Source: Lachnospiraceae bacterium
Lineage (GTDB): Bacteria; Bacillota; Clostridia; Lachnospirales; Lachnospiraceae
Length of the DNA: 64,000 nucleotides
Assembly: GCA_017612555.1 (NCBI GenBank)
Contig: JAGAFR010000053.1
Coordinates: 1 to 64,000, forward strand
Direction: 5' to 3'
How positions within the stretch are numbered: the stretch's first letter is position 1; every line of letters starts with the position of its first letter. The notes under the pieces are model-generated. The model was not told where the DNA came from. It was given only the letters and a program-made list of their open reading frames with translations, and made no database searches. Below, in pieces: positions 54,264-62,265 of this stretch. The translations under genes and the position numbers were made by a program.

Positions 54264-55943
54264 TTAGTTTTCAAAGAATACCACTGCACCGTCATATGTA
54301 TCTTCAATGAACTTCTTGATCTCATCAGACCTTAATACTGTAACAAGTGCCTTGATCTTGTCAAGTGATTCATTTCCTTCCTTGACGGCGATGATATTAA
54401 CATATGTCTTGGCTGCTACCGAATCGCTTGCTTCATATGCTATTGAATCCTTACCTACCGAATATCCTGCCTCAAGTGCGTAGTTTCCGTTAAGGACAAC
54501 ATATTCAACTTCGTTTACGACTCTGGCAACCTGGGCTGCTTCAAGCTCAACGAACTTAATGTTGTGAGGATTCTCGGTGATATCATTGACTGTTGCCGTA
54601 AGACCTACGCCATCCTTGAGCTTTAAGAGTCCGTTATCCTGAAGAAGGAGCAGTGCTCTAGCTTCGTTTGTCGTATCATTGGGTACTGCTATCGAATCTC
54701 CGTCCGCAACATCTGCAAGATCCGACTTCTTACCGGGATAGATCCCGAAAGGCTCATAATGGATACCGCCTGCATTTACAAGGTGTGTTCCCTGCTCTTC
54801 ATTAAAACTGTCAAGATAAGGAACGTGCTGGAAATAGTTTGCATCAAATTCACCTGATTCAACAACAAGGTTGGGCTGTACATAATCTTCAAATTCAACA
54901 ACATCAAGCTTGTAACCGTATCCTTCAAGAATGCCTGCTGCCTTTGCAAGTATCTCTGCGTGAGGTGTTGCGGAAGCCGCTATCTTGATAGTCTCACCGT
55001 TTCCGTTCGGTATATCAAGATCGCCTGCTGCTGCGGGAGTACTTGCTGCCTGACCATCGACAACTCCGCCTTCAACCACAAGTGTATCCTCATAATCTTT
55101 TCCGTATGTATCAAGAAGTGTTGCTTCATAGTCTGCGTGGAAGAAGTTCTCGTTTCCAAGTGCGACTATCTCATCATTGAGCCAGTCAAGAAGCGTGCTG
55201 TTTCCTTTTGATACCGCAGGTGCTATCGTATCCTGACTTCCGAGTGAAGGGATACCCACAACGTAGCCTTTGTTTTCAAGTGAGTATGCTATAACTTCCG
55301 TATTGTCATTTGCCCATGCAACGCCTGTTCCGTTCTCAAAAGATGTCTTGGCTGATGCATATGTATCAAACTTCTGAAGCTTGATCTCCGGGTTGTTCTT
55401 CTCAAGGTATGTCTCAGCTGTCGTGCCTGAGATAACGATTATCTGGTCATCGGCTCCCACCTGATCGAGGCTCTCTATAACGTTGTCCTCATGAGATACT
55501 ACACCGAGTGCCACATTCATGTAAGGAAGTGCGAAGTCAACCTTTTCTGCTCTTTCTTCGGTAACTGTAAAGTTTGCAAGTACGATGTCGACCTTACCTG
55601 TCTCAAGATACTCTACTCTGCTTGCTGCTTCGGTCGATACGTAGTTGATATCAACTCCGAGGTCTTTTCCGATCCTCTCTGCGAAGTATACGTCATAGCC
55701 CTGATACTCTCCGTTCTCATCAACATATCCGAAGGGGTTCTTGTCGGAGAACACGCCGATGTTTATCTTTCCGTCGGCCTTGATCTCATCAAGTGTCCTG
55801 TAAACCTTATTTGCGTCATCGGCTGCTGCACCGTCAGATGCGGGTGCTGCGGGTGCAAGCCCTGCGCATCCTGTAAGTGCGGATGCCGCTACACCTATCG
55901 TGATAAGCCCTGTTAACAGTTTTGTTACTAATGATCTTTTCAT
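54264..55943 (-). CDS. Fused SBP_bac_3 plus NlpA/MetQ substrate-binding lipoprotein
   Basis: 559 residues, about twice the length of either family. Signal peptide with lipobox LTGC (Cys26). Residues 47-288 form an SBP_bac_3 domain of the cystine/polar amino acid type (INIGVFSDKNPFGYVDENGE; VDIVLANFTVTEERAEKVDF). Residues 289-316 are a Gly/Ala/Pro linker. Residues 317-559 form an NlpA/MetQ domain (IKIAASATPHAEILAKA; ANYFQHVPYLDSFNEEQG; HYEPFGIYPGKKS). One polypeptide thus carries a cystine-type and a methionine-type receptor for one HisM-type transporter. It is preceded by the second Cys/Met leader peptide and attenuator. Confidence 0.93.
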   Translation of the reverse strand: MKRSLVTKLLTGLITIGVAASALTGCAGLAPAAPASDGAAADDANKVYRTLDEIKADGKINIGVFSDKNPFGYVDENGEYQGYDVYFAERIGKDLGVDINYVSTEAASRVEYLETGKVDIVLANFTVTEERAEKVDFALPYMNVALGVVSHEDNVIESLDQVGADDQIIVISGTTAETYLEKNNPEIKLQKFDTYASAKTSFENGTGVAWANDNTEVIAYSLENKGYVVGIPSLGSQDTIAPAVSKGNSTLLDWLNDEIVALGNENFFHADYEATLLDTYGKDYEDTLVVEGGVVDGQAASTPAAAGDLDIPNGNGETIKIAASATPHAEILAKAAGILEGYGYKLDVVEFEDYVQPNLVVESGEFDANYFQHVPYLDSFNEEQGTHLVNAGGIHYEPFGIYPGKKSDLADVADGDSIAVPNDTTNEARALLLLQDNGLLKLKDGVGLTATVNDITENPHNIKFVELEAAQVARVVNEVEYVVLNGNYALEAGYSVGKDSIAYEASDSVAAKTYVNIIAVKEGNESLDKIKALVTVLRSDEIKKFIEDTYDGAVVFFEN

Positions 55944-56007
55944 AATTATTTTCCTCTCTTCTGATTTTTGTGTTTGTCACTTCGTTATCTGCGTTCCTGT
56001 TTCGGGC

Positions 56008-56037
56008 AAACAAAAAGCCCGGTCTCATCTCCCGGGC
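56008..56037 (-). terminator. Attenuator terminator upstream of the fused binding-protein gene
   Basis: Minus strand GCCCGG (56037-56032) and CCGGGC (56022-56017) with a 9-nt loop, followed by TTTTTGTTT. Its 5' arm overlaps the segment complementary to the leader peptide gene. Confidence 0.85.
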
Positions 56038-56128
56038 AATGGTTCTGCAGTAATCGAAATGACTTCTTTCCTACCTTGGAGTGCATGACAAATGAGCCAC
56101 ACATCCGACCATCTTGCTTGCCCGGGAG
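56029..56128 (-). promoter_or_regulatory. Antiterminator pairing of the cystine/methionine importer leader
   Basis: CTCCCGGGCAA inside the leader peptide gene (56128-56118) is exactly complementary over 11 bp to TTGCCCGGGAG (56039-56029) in the terminator 5' arm. Compared with the metY leader the last two pairs differ but stay paired (TT/AA versus AA/TT), which is compensatory change. Confidence 0.8.
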
Positions 56129-56175
56129 TCCAGCATTCGACACATACAACACATACACATCTCTTTTGCTTTCAT
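56071..56175 (-). CDS. Cys/Met-rich leader peptide of the cystine/methionine importer operon
   Basis: 34-codon reading frame with AAAGGAGG nine bases before the ATG at 56175 and a TAG stop at 56071. The peptide starts MKAKE, then MCMCCMCRMLDSRAS, and ends HLSCTPR; Cys at 7, 9, 10, 12, 25 and 31, Met at 1, 6, 8, 11, 14 and 22. Seven consecutive control codons are Met or Cys. The CTCCCGGGC switch segment starts 11 nt after the Cys12 codon. No other function is suggested. Confidence 0.8.
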   Translation of the reverse strand: MKAKEMCMCCMCRMLDSRASKMVGCVAHLSCTPR

Positions 56176-56201
56176 ATTGTCACGCCTCCTTTCTTGGAAG
56201 A

Positions 56202-56218
56202 TCAGATTATAAATCTGA
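56202..56218 (-). promoter_or_regulatory. 5'-end hairpin of the importer leader
   Basis: Perfect 7-bp arms TCAGATT and AATCTGA with a 3-nt loop, starting about 4 nt after the predicted transcript start; possibly a stabilising 5' hairpin. Confidence 0.5.
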
Positions 56219-56228
56219 ATTGTGTAGT

Positions 56229-56257
56229 ATCATACACCTACTTTTTTAGTATGTCAA
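56229..56257 (-). promoter_or_regulatory. Promoter of the cystine/methionine importer operon
   Basis: Minus strand TTGACA (56257-56252), 17-bp spacer, TATGAT (56234-56229). The plus strand reads ACCTAC and TATGTCAATA here, both also found at the metY promoter with different spacing. Confidence 0.8.
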
Positions 56258-56265
56258 TACCCGGA

Positions 56266-56294
56266 TTGAACTTTTATGTTTATTTTAATATAAT
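56266..56294 (+). promoter_or_regulatory. Promoter of the MBOAT gene (leaderless start)
   Basis: TTGAAC (56266-56271), 17-bp spacer, TATAAT (56289-56294), seven bases before the ATG at 56302; no ribosome site. Divergent from the importer promoter, with eight bases between the two -35 boxes. Confidence 0.7.
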
Positions 56295-56301
56295 ACCGTT
56301 T

Positions 56302-57729
56302 ATGAGCCTGATATCGCTTACATTCCTTATATTCATGATCGTTTTGCTGATCGCATACTATATGGTCCCCGTCGGCCGGCAGTGGGGCGTTCTTCTTTTA
56401 TTTTCTCTTGCATTTTATATGTGGGTACATCCATATTGTGTCATATTCCTTGGAATATCCGTTATTGCCACGTGGTATCTTGCGAAAAAGCAGTCACGCA
56501 CAGCCTGGCTTCTGACTCTTGCGATAAACCTGGGAATACTCATCGTATTTCGCTACAGCATATACTTTGGAGTACATGACCTCATCGTCCCCCTCGGGAT
56601 TTCCTTCTATACTTTCATGACGCTCGGATATGCACATGACTGCTACCAGAAAAAGATCGAGCCGGAGCAGGATCTTCTGCATTATGCACTGTTCATAACA
56701 TACTTCCCGCAGATCACGGAAGGACCTATCGGAACATATCAGAAAATGCAGCCGCAGCTCCTCTCCCCTCACAGCTTTGATATGTCCAATATAAAAGAAG
56801 GCGGATACCGCATCATAAAAGGCTTGTTCAAAAAGCTTGTGATCGCAGGGAGACTCACATATTACGTTGATACCGTGTTCTCTTCTCCGAAAGACTACGG
56901 CGGTCTGACTCTTATCATTGCCGTATTCTTCTATGCGATAGAACTCTACGCCGACTTTTCGGGATATATGGATATCGTGTGCGGTATATCGAAGATGCTC
57001 GGTATAGAACTTGCCGAAAACTTCAGACGCCCGTATTTTTCCCGTAACATACAGGAGTATTGGAGGCGCTGGCACATTACACTTAACGAATGGTTCAAGG
57101 AGCACCTCATGCTCCCCGCCGTGACTTCAAAATGGAACATTAAAGTCTCAAAGGTAATGTACAGGATCTTCCCAAAGGCAAAAAAGGGAACGATCCGTAC
57201 CATCTTCCCGCTCATTCTCGTCTGGGTCATCACCGGAATATGGCACGGCGCGGAGGCAGTATATATGTGCTGGGGAATATACTTTGCGATAGTGATGCTC
57301 ATATCATTTACAACTACGGGATTCTTTAAAAAGTTAAAACTCCGGGTCAGATGGAATGACAGCAATGTTTTCATAATCATATTCCAGACTCTTAGGACAT
57401 TCCTGATCGTACTGTTCGGCGAGGTCATGTTCAGGTCACACACTATGAACGATGCACTTCTTATATACAAAAAGATATTTACAACAACGCGCATAAACGC
57501 GGATGCTATAACTGCCGCACTCGTTCCTTTCGGAAACGGCAACCAGGCCGCCGCATCATCGATCATCCTTGCCGTCCTGATCGGAGGATTGTTTGTGGTA
57601 GAGCTGAGAAAAGAGATGAACGACAACGCATTTACAAAACACCGATATGTTCAGGCTTGCATAATGATGACTGCCATCGCACTCTTTGGGATAATAGGCC
57701 GTTCCAATTTTATGTACCAGCAGTTTTAG
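56302..57729 (+). CDS. MBOAT-family membrane O-acyltransferase (AlgI/DltB type)
   Basis: 475 residues with about ten membrane helices. Start chosen at MSLISLTFLIFMIVLLIAYY, the typical AlgI/DltB entry; earlier in-frame ATGs lie upstream of the promoter and inside the antisense of the leader peptide. Conserved RRWHITLNEWFKEHL (His258) and the catalytic His315 in VITGIWHGAE are present. The enzyme moves acyl groups (acetyl or D-alanyl) across or onto extracellular polymers. It is followed 8 bp later by a DltD-like SGNH protein and lies near an acyl carrier protein gene. Confidence 0.9.
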   Translation: MSLISLTFLIFMIVLLIAYYMVPVGRQWGVLLLFSLAFYMWVHPYCVIFLGISVIATWYLAKKQSRTAWLLTLAINLGILIVFRYSIYFGVHDLIVPLGISFYTFMTLGYAHDCYQKKIEPEQDLLHYALFITYFPQITEGPIGTYQKMQPQLLSPHSFDMSNIKEGGYRIIKGLFKKLVIAGRLTYYVDTVFSSPKDYGGLTLIIAVFFYAIELYADFSGYMDIVCGISKMLGIELAENFRRPYFSRNIQEYWRRWHITLNEWFKEHLMLPAVTSKWNIKVSKVMYRIFPKAKKGTIRTIFPLILVWVITGIWHGAEAVYMCWGIYFAIVMLISFTTTGFFKKLKLRVRWNDSNVFIIIFQTLRTFLIVLFGEVMFRSHTMNDALLIYKKIFTTTRINADAITAALVPFGNGNQAAASSIILAVLIGGLFVVELRKEMNDNAFTKHRYVQACIMMTAIALFGIIGRSNFMYQQF

Positions 57730-57737
57730 GAAGATAA

Positions 57738-58643
57738 ATGAAAAAGATAATCCTTTCGATCACAATCGCATTAGCTGTTACGGCATTTGTCGTTATCTGC
57801 AAGAACCTGTTCTCATACAGGATACCTGTAGGTAACCGCGGGATACAAAGCGCCGTGGATTCGGGTGATATGGACCGGCTCTTTATCGGTTCTTCGACAT
57901 TTCGAAGTAACCTTGATATAGATGTACTTGATAAAGCGTATGACGGGCGTGACTACATCATCGCATACGGCGGAAACCAGCTTATGGCATTTCCGATCCA
58001 GTATGATGAGATAAGGAGTCGCTCGGATAACAGATACGATCTTATGATATTTGAACTGGATCCCCTGATGCTTACGGAAGACGTCAAGCTTTCCGACTCC
58101 CGTGTTGTGTTCGATCTGTCATGGAATGGTAAGAAAGCTCTCTGGGATAAGCTCTCGCGGTCGGAGGCTGCCGATTTTTCCGTCTTCTATGAGTATTTTG
58201 TAACATCGGGACTTGACGATATATTCACGTACCCCCTTACCGAACCGTTCTATTCTACGAGGTATCATAAGGGTGCCAAGACCGGAGATACTCCCTCCTC
58301 GGGACGTGATTATCTTGATAATGAGAAGTTTGATATAAGCGATGCCACGATAGATCCGATACAGGAAAAGGCCGTTTATGAACTGATAGAAAAATGCCGC
58401 GAAAACGGGCAGGATATACTGTTCCTCGAAAGTCCGCATTATCACCGCCTGTCAGACGATCCGGTATACAAACGTTATCTTGGTTATTATACGGATATGC
58501 TTGACGACAACGGTGTGAGATACATTCTCGCCGAAGACGTTGAGTTTGATAACACGGATCCCGAGTACTTTGAAGATATGGGGCATATGTCCGGAAAAGG
58601 TCGCCGGACATATACCGAAAGTCTTATTAAGGTACTATTCTGA
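57738..58643 (+). CDS. DltD-like SGNH-fold membrane-anchored protein
   Basis: 301 residues: N-terminal membrane helix (ILSITIALAVTAFVVIC), then an extracellular SGNH-like domain with nucleophile Ser53 in RLFIGSSTFRSN and the Asp280/His283 pair in EDMGHMSGKG. It probably accepts or transfers the acyl group delivered by the MBOAT protein, as DltD does for teichoic acid. Starts 8 bp after the MBOAT gene. Shorter than DltD (about 400) and lacking its long C-terminal part. Confidence 0.8.
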   Translation: MKKIILSITIALAVTAFVVICKNLFSYRIPVGNRGIQSAVDSGDMDRLFIGSSTFRSNLDIDVLDKAYDGRDYIIAYGGNQLMAFPIQYDEIRSRSDNRYDLMIFELDPLMLTEDVKLSDSRVVFDLSWNGKKALWDKLSRSEAADFSVFYEYFVTSGLDDIFTYPLTEPFYSTRYHKGAKTGDTPSSGRDYLDNEKFDISDATIDPIQEKAVYELIEKCRENGQDILFLESPHYHRLSDDPVYKRYLGYYTDMLDDNGVRYILAEDVEFDNTDPEYFEDMGHMSGKGRRTYTESLIKVLF

Positions 58644-58859
58644 AAGTTTCTGTATCATGTCATACATAGCCTGCATGCTGTTGAAGTTGGCAGGCACGAT
58701 CTGCGTCGCAGGTATGGACACGTCAAATGTTTCATCGATCGCGGCAATGATCTGAATGATATCAAAAGAAGTCAGTATCTTGTCATCGATAAGCTTATCC
58801 TCTTTTGAAAAATCGATATCATCTCTTACATCCTGTAAAAGTTCGAGTAATTCTTCCAT
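58635..58859 (-). CDS. Acyl carrier protein (DltC-like)
   Basis: 74 residues, acidic helical bundle. The phosphopantetheine site is Ser31 in ILTSFDIIQII; the usual Asp before Ser is Thr. AAAGGAG precedes the ATG. It is on the opposite strand from the MBOAT-SGNH pair and converges on it with a 9-bp overlap. No DltA-like adenylation enzyme is in the window, so the loading enzyme must be elsewhere. Confidence 0.85.
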   Translation of the reverse strand: MEELLELLQDVRDDIDFSKEDKLIDDKILTSFDIIQIIAAIDETFDVSIPATQIVPANFNSMQAMYDMIQKLSE

Positions 58860-58874
58860 CTCTTTCTCCTTTTG

Positions 58875-60071
58875 TTAATCCTGTTTTCCAATACCTTCCG
58901 CCATCTTTCCGGCCGCAAACCAGAAGATCGGTGCACATATCTGAAACGCAAGGACGTTGGAACCTATTGACTGAAGTATGCCGACAACAAGTATCCCCGT
59001 TTCCGCGAAGTACTTACGTATGTTCTTCACTCCGCTCTCAAGGCACAGAAACATCAGATATGCCCAAAGGGAAAATCCCACGATCCCGTTCTCGCAGTAC
59101 AGCTTTACAAGCCCACCGTCCGCGATCACATGGGCATCTTCCGTTCCGATCGCTCTGTGTCCGTTGGCTCCGAGCCCGTTTCCTATCCAGAAGTCATACA
59201 TATTATTGACTGCCGCCACCCACTGCTCACTTCTCTCGGAGATCGCGGTAGGAAGCGATATTATCCTGTACCAGAATTTCAGAAGAAAATCAAATCTTAT
59301 GATCCCCACTGCCACAAGAACCACCGCTATAAGTCCCAGCTCATAGAAGAAATATCTGCGCTCTATCATATCAAACACAAAGAACACAAGGACGTTCAGA
59401 TATATCAACACAAGCATCGCAGCGACAAGACCGCTTCGCTGGTTCGCCAGTATCGCAAAGAGAAGGCAGGATGCTATATAGAACAGCCCCTTTTTCTCTT
59501 TTTTTTCGAAAAAGTATGCACCGACGAGCATCCCGGCAACCATCAGGAAGCTTAGGCATGTGCTCCCGACCACGGAATTCATGCGCACCCTTACGGTAGG
59601 TGCATCCGCTTTGGATACATGGCTCCATGCAAATGACCAGTCACAGTAAAACTGCGGTGCCCATATATAAAGAATGAGTCCCACAAATCCGAGGATGAGC
59701 ATCGCATATATGAACATCCTGTACCAATTCCCGGTTCTGTCTCCCGCTGTCTTTCCGACAAAATAGAACACCATCGGAAGAACGGATGAGACAAACTCGT
59801 TTGCAAATACCGAAAATGAGAATCCTCCCCGAAGGAGCCATATGACCGAAATGATCTGGTACGAAAAAAAGGCTATTGCCATGGCATCGGCAAGCGACAC
59901 CGGCCGGAGTCTCTTCTGAAATATCAGTTCCGCAACAACGAGTACCATGAGAATTGCACCGAACACACCCGGGCGCATCCCGCCAAAAGCCAGCGTTGCC
60001 ACGTAGCCCAGTACCGCAAGTTCATAGTACCATTCGGAGATCCTGAAGTTTTTTACAAATGCTTCTTTCAT
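58875..60071 (-). CDS. O-antigen ligase / polysaccharide polymerase-like membrane protein
   Basis: 398 residues with about ten membrane helices and one longer loop toward the C-terminus (NNMYDFWIGNGLGANGHRAI, then AHVIADGGLVKLYCENGIVG), the Wzy_C/WaaL layout. Such proteins polymerise or transfer exported glycans. It starts 3 bp after the secreted Ig-repeat protein gene and lies 15 bp before the acyl carrier protein gene, so the three are probably one operon. Confidence 0.78.
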   Translation of the reverse strand: MKEAFVKNFRISEWYYELAVLGYVATLAFGGMRPGVFGAILMVLVVAELIFQKRLRPVSLADAMAIAFFSYQIISVIWLLRGGFSFSVFANEFVSSVLPMVFYFVGKTAGDRTGNWYRMFIYAMLILGFVGLILYIWAPQFYCDWSFAWSHVSKADAPTVRVRMNSVVGSTCLSFLMVAGMLVGAYFFEKKEKKGLFYIASCLLFAILANQRSGLVAAMLVLIYLNVLVFFVFDMIERRYFFYELGLIAVVLVAVGIIRFDFLLKFWYRIISLPTAISERSEQWVAAVNNMYDFWIGNGLGANGHRAIGTEDAHVIADGGLVKLYCENGIVGFSLWAYLMFLCLESGVKNIRKYFAETGILVVGILQSIGSNVLAFQICAPIFWFAAGKMAEGIGKQD

Positions 60072-60074
60072 AAG

Positions 60075-62225
60075 TTAATATACCGTTAAGCTGCACTCAT
60101 TTCTGACTCCGCCCGTTTCGGTATATATCGTCACCGTGCCCTTGCTTATTCCCACAACGCTTCCGCCCGATTCAACTCTTGCGATCTTCTCGTCCTCGGA
60201 CTTCCATACGACATCCGTTTTCTTAAGCTTTGTATTCTTAAGCGACACTGTGGTTTTCTTGCCCTCTTTTACACGAACAGCTGCCTTTGATATGACCGGC
60301 GCTTTGACATAAACATCGCACAGATACTGCTTCCCGTCTATTGTTGCTATGAGCGATACGGGTTCATTATCTTTGTTCGCCGCAAGTCCCTTGATGACCG
60401 CCTTCCCGGTTGCAGCTCCTTTCTTATTAAGCTGCTTTTGGGCCGCAAGCCGTTCCGGATCGGAAGAGGAATAATCCGCCCCCGAAGCAGCGGTGACATT
60501 CTTCATGGAGATAGTCATTTCCTGTCCCGTAAGTACCTGATATGAGGTTTTTGCATATTGAGGCTTGGAAACAGCCAGCGTTGCTTTTACGGAATAATCT
60601 TTTACGGAACCGTTTTTGCCTTTTCCCGATATTACAACCGTAATGTTGGTCTTTCCCGCGGATCCTGCCGTTATGAGTCCGTCACCGTCTATTTGCGCAA
60701 CATCTGTCTTGGAACTTGCAAATCCTGTGAATGTATACTTAGCTCCTTCCGGAACATTTGTTATTGCATCATAGACCGATATCTGCTGTCCCTCATAGGT
60801 AAGCGGTACGGCAAATTTGATGACCGGCTTGGGAAGAACGTTAAATGACACACTGTCATACTCTTCACCCTTATACCTGTCTGTTACCTTAACAGTGACT
60901 TCACCCGGCTTCTTGACGGTCATGATCCCTTTCTTGTCTATCGAAACAAGACCCGGAACGGATGGCGTAAAGATAAAATCCGACGCCGGAGTCTTTCCGT
61001 CAAAATAAGCTTTGGATATATCCGTCTGTTCGCCTACTATGATCGTTTCAACAAGCTTGCCGCCCGATCTTTTAACAAAAACCTTTGCGGAATCCGTCTT
61101 GGTCACTTCAACATCATCAAGTTTTTCAAAAGCCGTCACCGTGACTGTCGCTGTTCCCGGAGCAAGGGGAGTGATCGTCACGCTTTTTTTGTCCCCGGAT
61201 TCGCTGATCTTTATACAATCACCGTCAACGGTCCACGAAAACCCGGCACGGCAATCCTCGGGCTCTGCGGATGCGCTTATCACTTCTTCATATCCGAGGG
61301 GGAGCGTAACGCTTTCCTTATCAAGCGTAACATTTTTCAGCATAAGGCTCTGATCGACCTTCCAGCGGGCATACAACGTTATGTCACTGTTTACTTTGTC
61401 TGATCCGAACTTCCAGGGTTTTGTCAGCTCCGGATCTTTAAACCATCCGTCAAAAGCATACCTGTCTTTCACAGGAGCCTCCGGTTCTTTCAGCAATCCG
61501 GACTTTACAACCTTAGCAGGCTGTATCTCGCTTCCGCCGTTTGTCTCGAACGTACAGGTAAAGGTTTCCGTATATCTTGTATAATAGTATTCCGAAGCTT
61601 CAACTTCTGCCTTTGTTAACTTCCTGCCCCAATGAACGGAACTGTTCATATTTCCCTCGGCAATGACCACGCCTTCATCATGCTTCTCAAGTATTATCAC
61701 AGTATGATAGTCGCCCTTCAACCGAAGTATATCTCCCACACGCAGGTCATCATAAACCACTGTATTTCTTTCGTATGCCGGAGCATTTCCGAATGCCGCA
61801 TCACTTAATATCATGGCAAACGCAACGCATCCGCCTCCTATAAACTGAGAATACGCCATGCTCGATCCTTCGGGATAGAGGATATTGTACCAGGAGTATT
61901 TATCACTGTTTGTCCAATGCTTTCCCTCCGGATAATCAGATTTCATCGCGATCATCCTCTCATAAATGACCGCTTCATCATCCGTGTATTCCACCGCGGA
62001 AGCAAACTCGTCATGATCCGCCGGTACATCCACTTCATCGAATGTGGCAATGTAGTATCCGGTATCCGAATACGCCTCAGCCGCTATCGAATAATCTGTT
62101 TCGGAAAAGAGGGATCCCTCCTGTTCTTCATTGATCTCATCTGCTAAGACCGGTATAGAAAACGCTCCTGTAGCAACAGATAACATCATCATTAAAGCAA
62201 TGGCCTTATTTATTATACGTTTCAT
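60075..62225 (-). CDS. Secreted surface protein: amidase-like domain, InlB repeat, Ig-like repeats
   Basis: 716 residues. Signal peptide (MKRIINKAIALMMMLSVATG). An NlpC/P60- or CHAP-like cysteine domain follows at roughly 60-210: Cys in FIGGGCVAFAMILSD, His in RLKGDYHTVIILEKH. One Listeria-Bacteroides (InlB) repeat comes next (TFETNGGSEIQPAKVVKSG to DITLYARW), then about four bacterial Ig-like (BIG2) modules to the end. No LPXTG or other sorting signal. ATG at 62225 has GGAGAG five bases upstream. Probably acts on or in the wall; substrate not known. Confidence 0.8.
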   Translation of the reverse strand: MKRIINKAIALMMMLSVATGAFSIPVLADEINEEQEGSLFSETDYSIAAEAYSDTGYYIATFDEVDVPADHDEFASAVEYTDDEAVIYERMIAMKSDYPEGKHWTNSDKYSWYNILYPEGSSMAYSQFIGGGCVAFAMILSDAAFGNAPAYERNTVVYDDLRVGDILRLKGDYHTVIILEKHDEGVVIAEGNMNSSVHWGRKLTKAEVEASEYYYTRYTETFTCTFETNGGSEIQPAKVVKSGLLKEPEAPVKDRYAFDGWFKDPELTKPWKFGSDKVNSDITLYARWKVDQSLMLKNVTLDKESVTLPLGYEEVISASAEPEDCRAGFSWTVDGDCIKISESGDKKSVTITPLAPGTATVTVTAFEKLDDVEVTKTDSAKVFVKRSGGKLVETIIVGEQTDISKAYFDGKTPASDFIFTPSVPGLVSIDKKGIMTVKKPGEVTVKVTDRYKGEEYDSVSFNVLPKPVIKFAVPLTYEGQQISVYDAITNVPEGAKYTFTGFASSKTDVAQIDGDGLITAGSAGKTNITVVISGKGKNGSVKDYSVKATLAVSKPQYAKTSYQVLTGQEMTISMKNVTAASGADYSSSDPERLAAQKQLNKKGAATGKAVIKGLAANKDNEPVSLIATIDGKQYLCDVYVKAPVISKAAVRVKEGKKTTVSLKNTKLKKTDVVWKSEDEKIARVESGGSVVGISKGTVTIYTETGGVRNECSLTVY

Positions 62226-62265
62226 AGATCTCTCCATTTCTGTTATCACTTGAATGTAAGAAAAA

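Noticed and set aside
56092-56301. Longer N-terminus for the MBOAT gene
   Set aside because: It is antisense to the Cys/Met leader peptide and upstream of the MBOAT promoter; the family consensus begins at MSLISLTFL.
56302-58859. Calling this a standard dltABCD operon
   Set aside because: No DltA, the carrier protein is on the opposite strand, and the SGNH protein is about 100 residues shorter than DltD.
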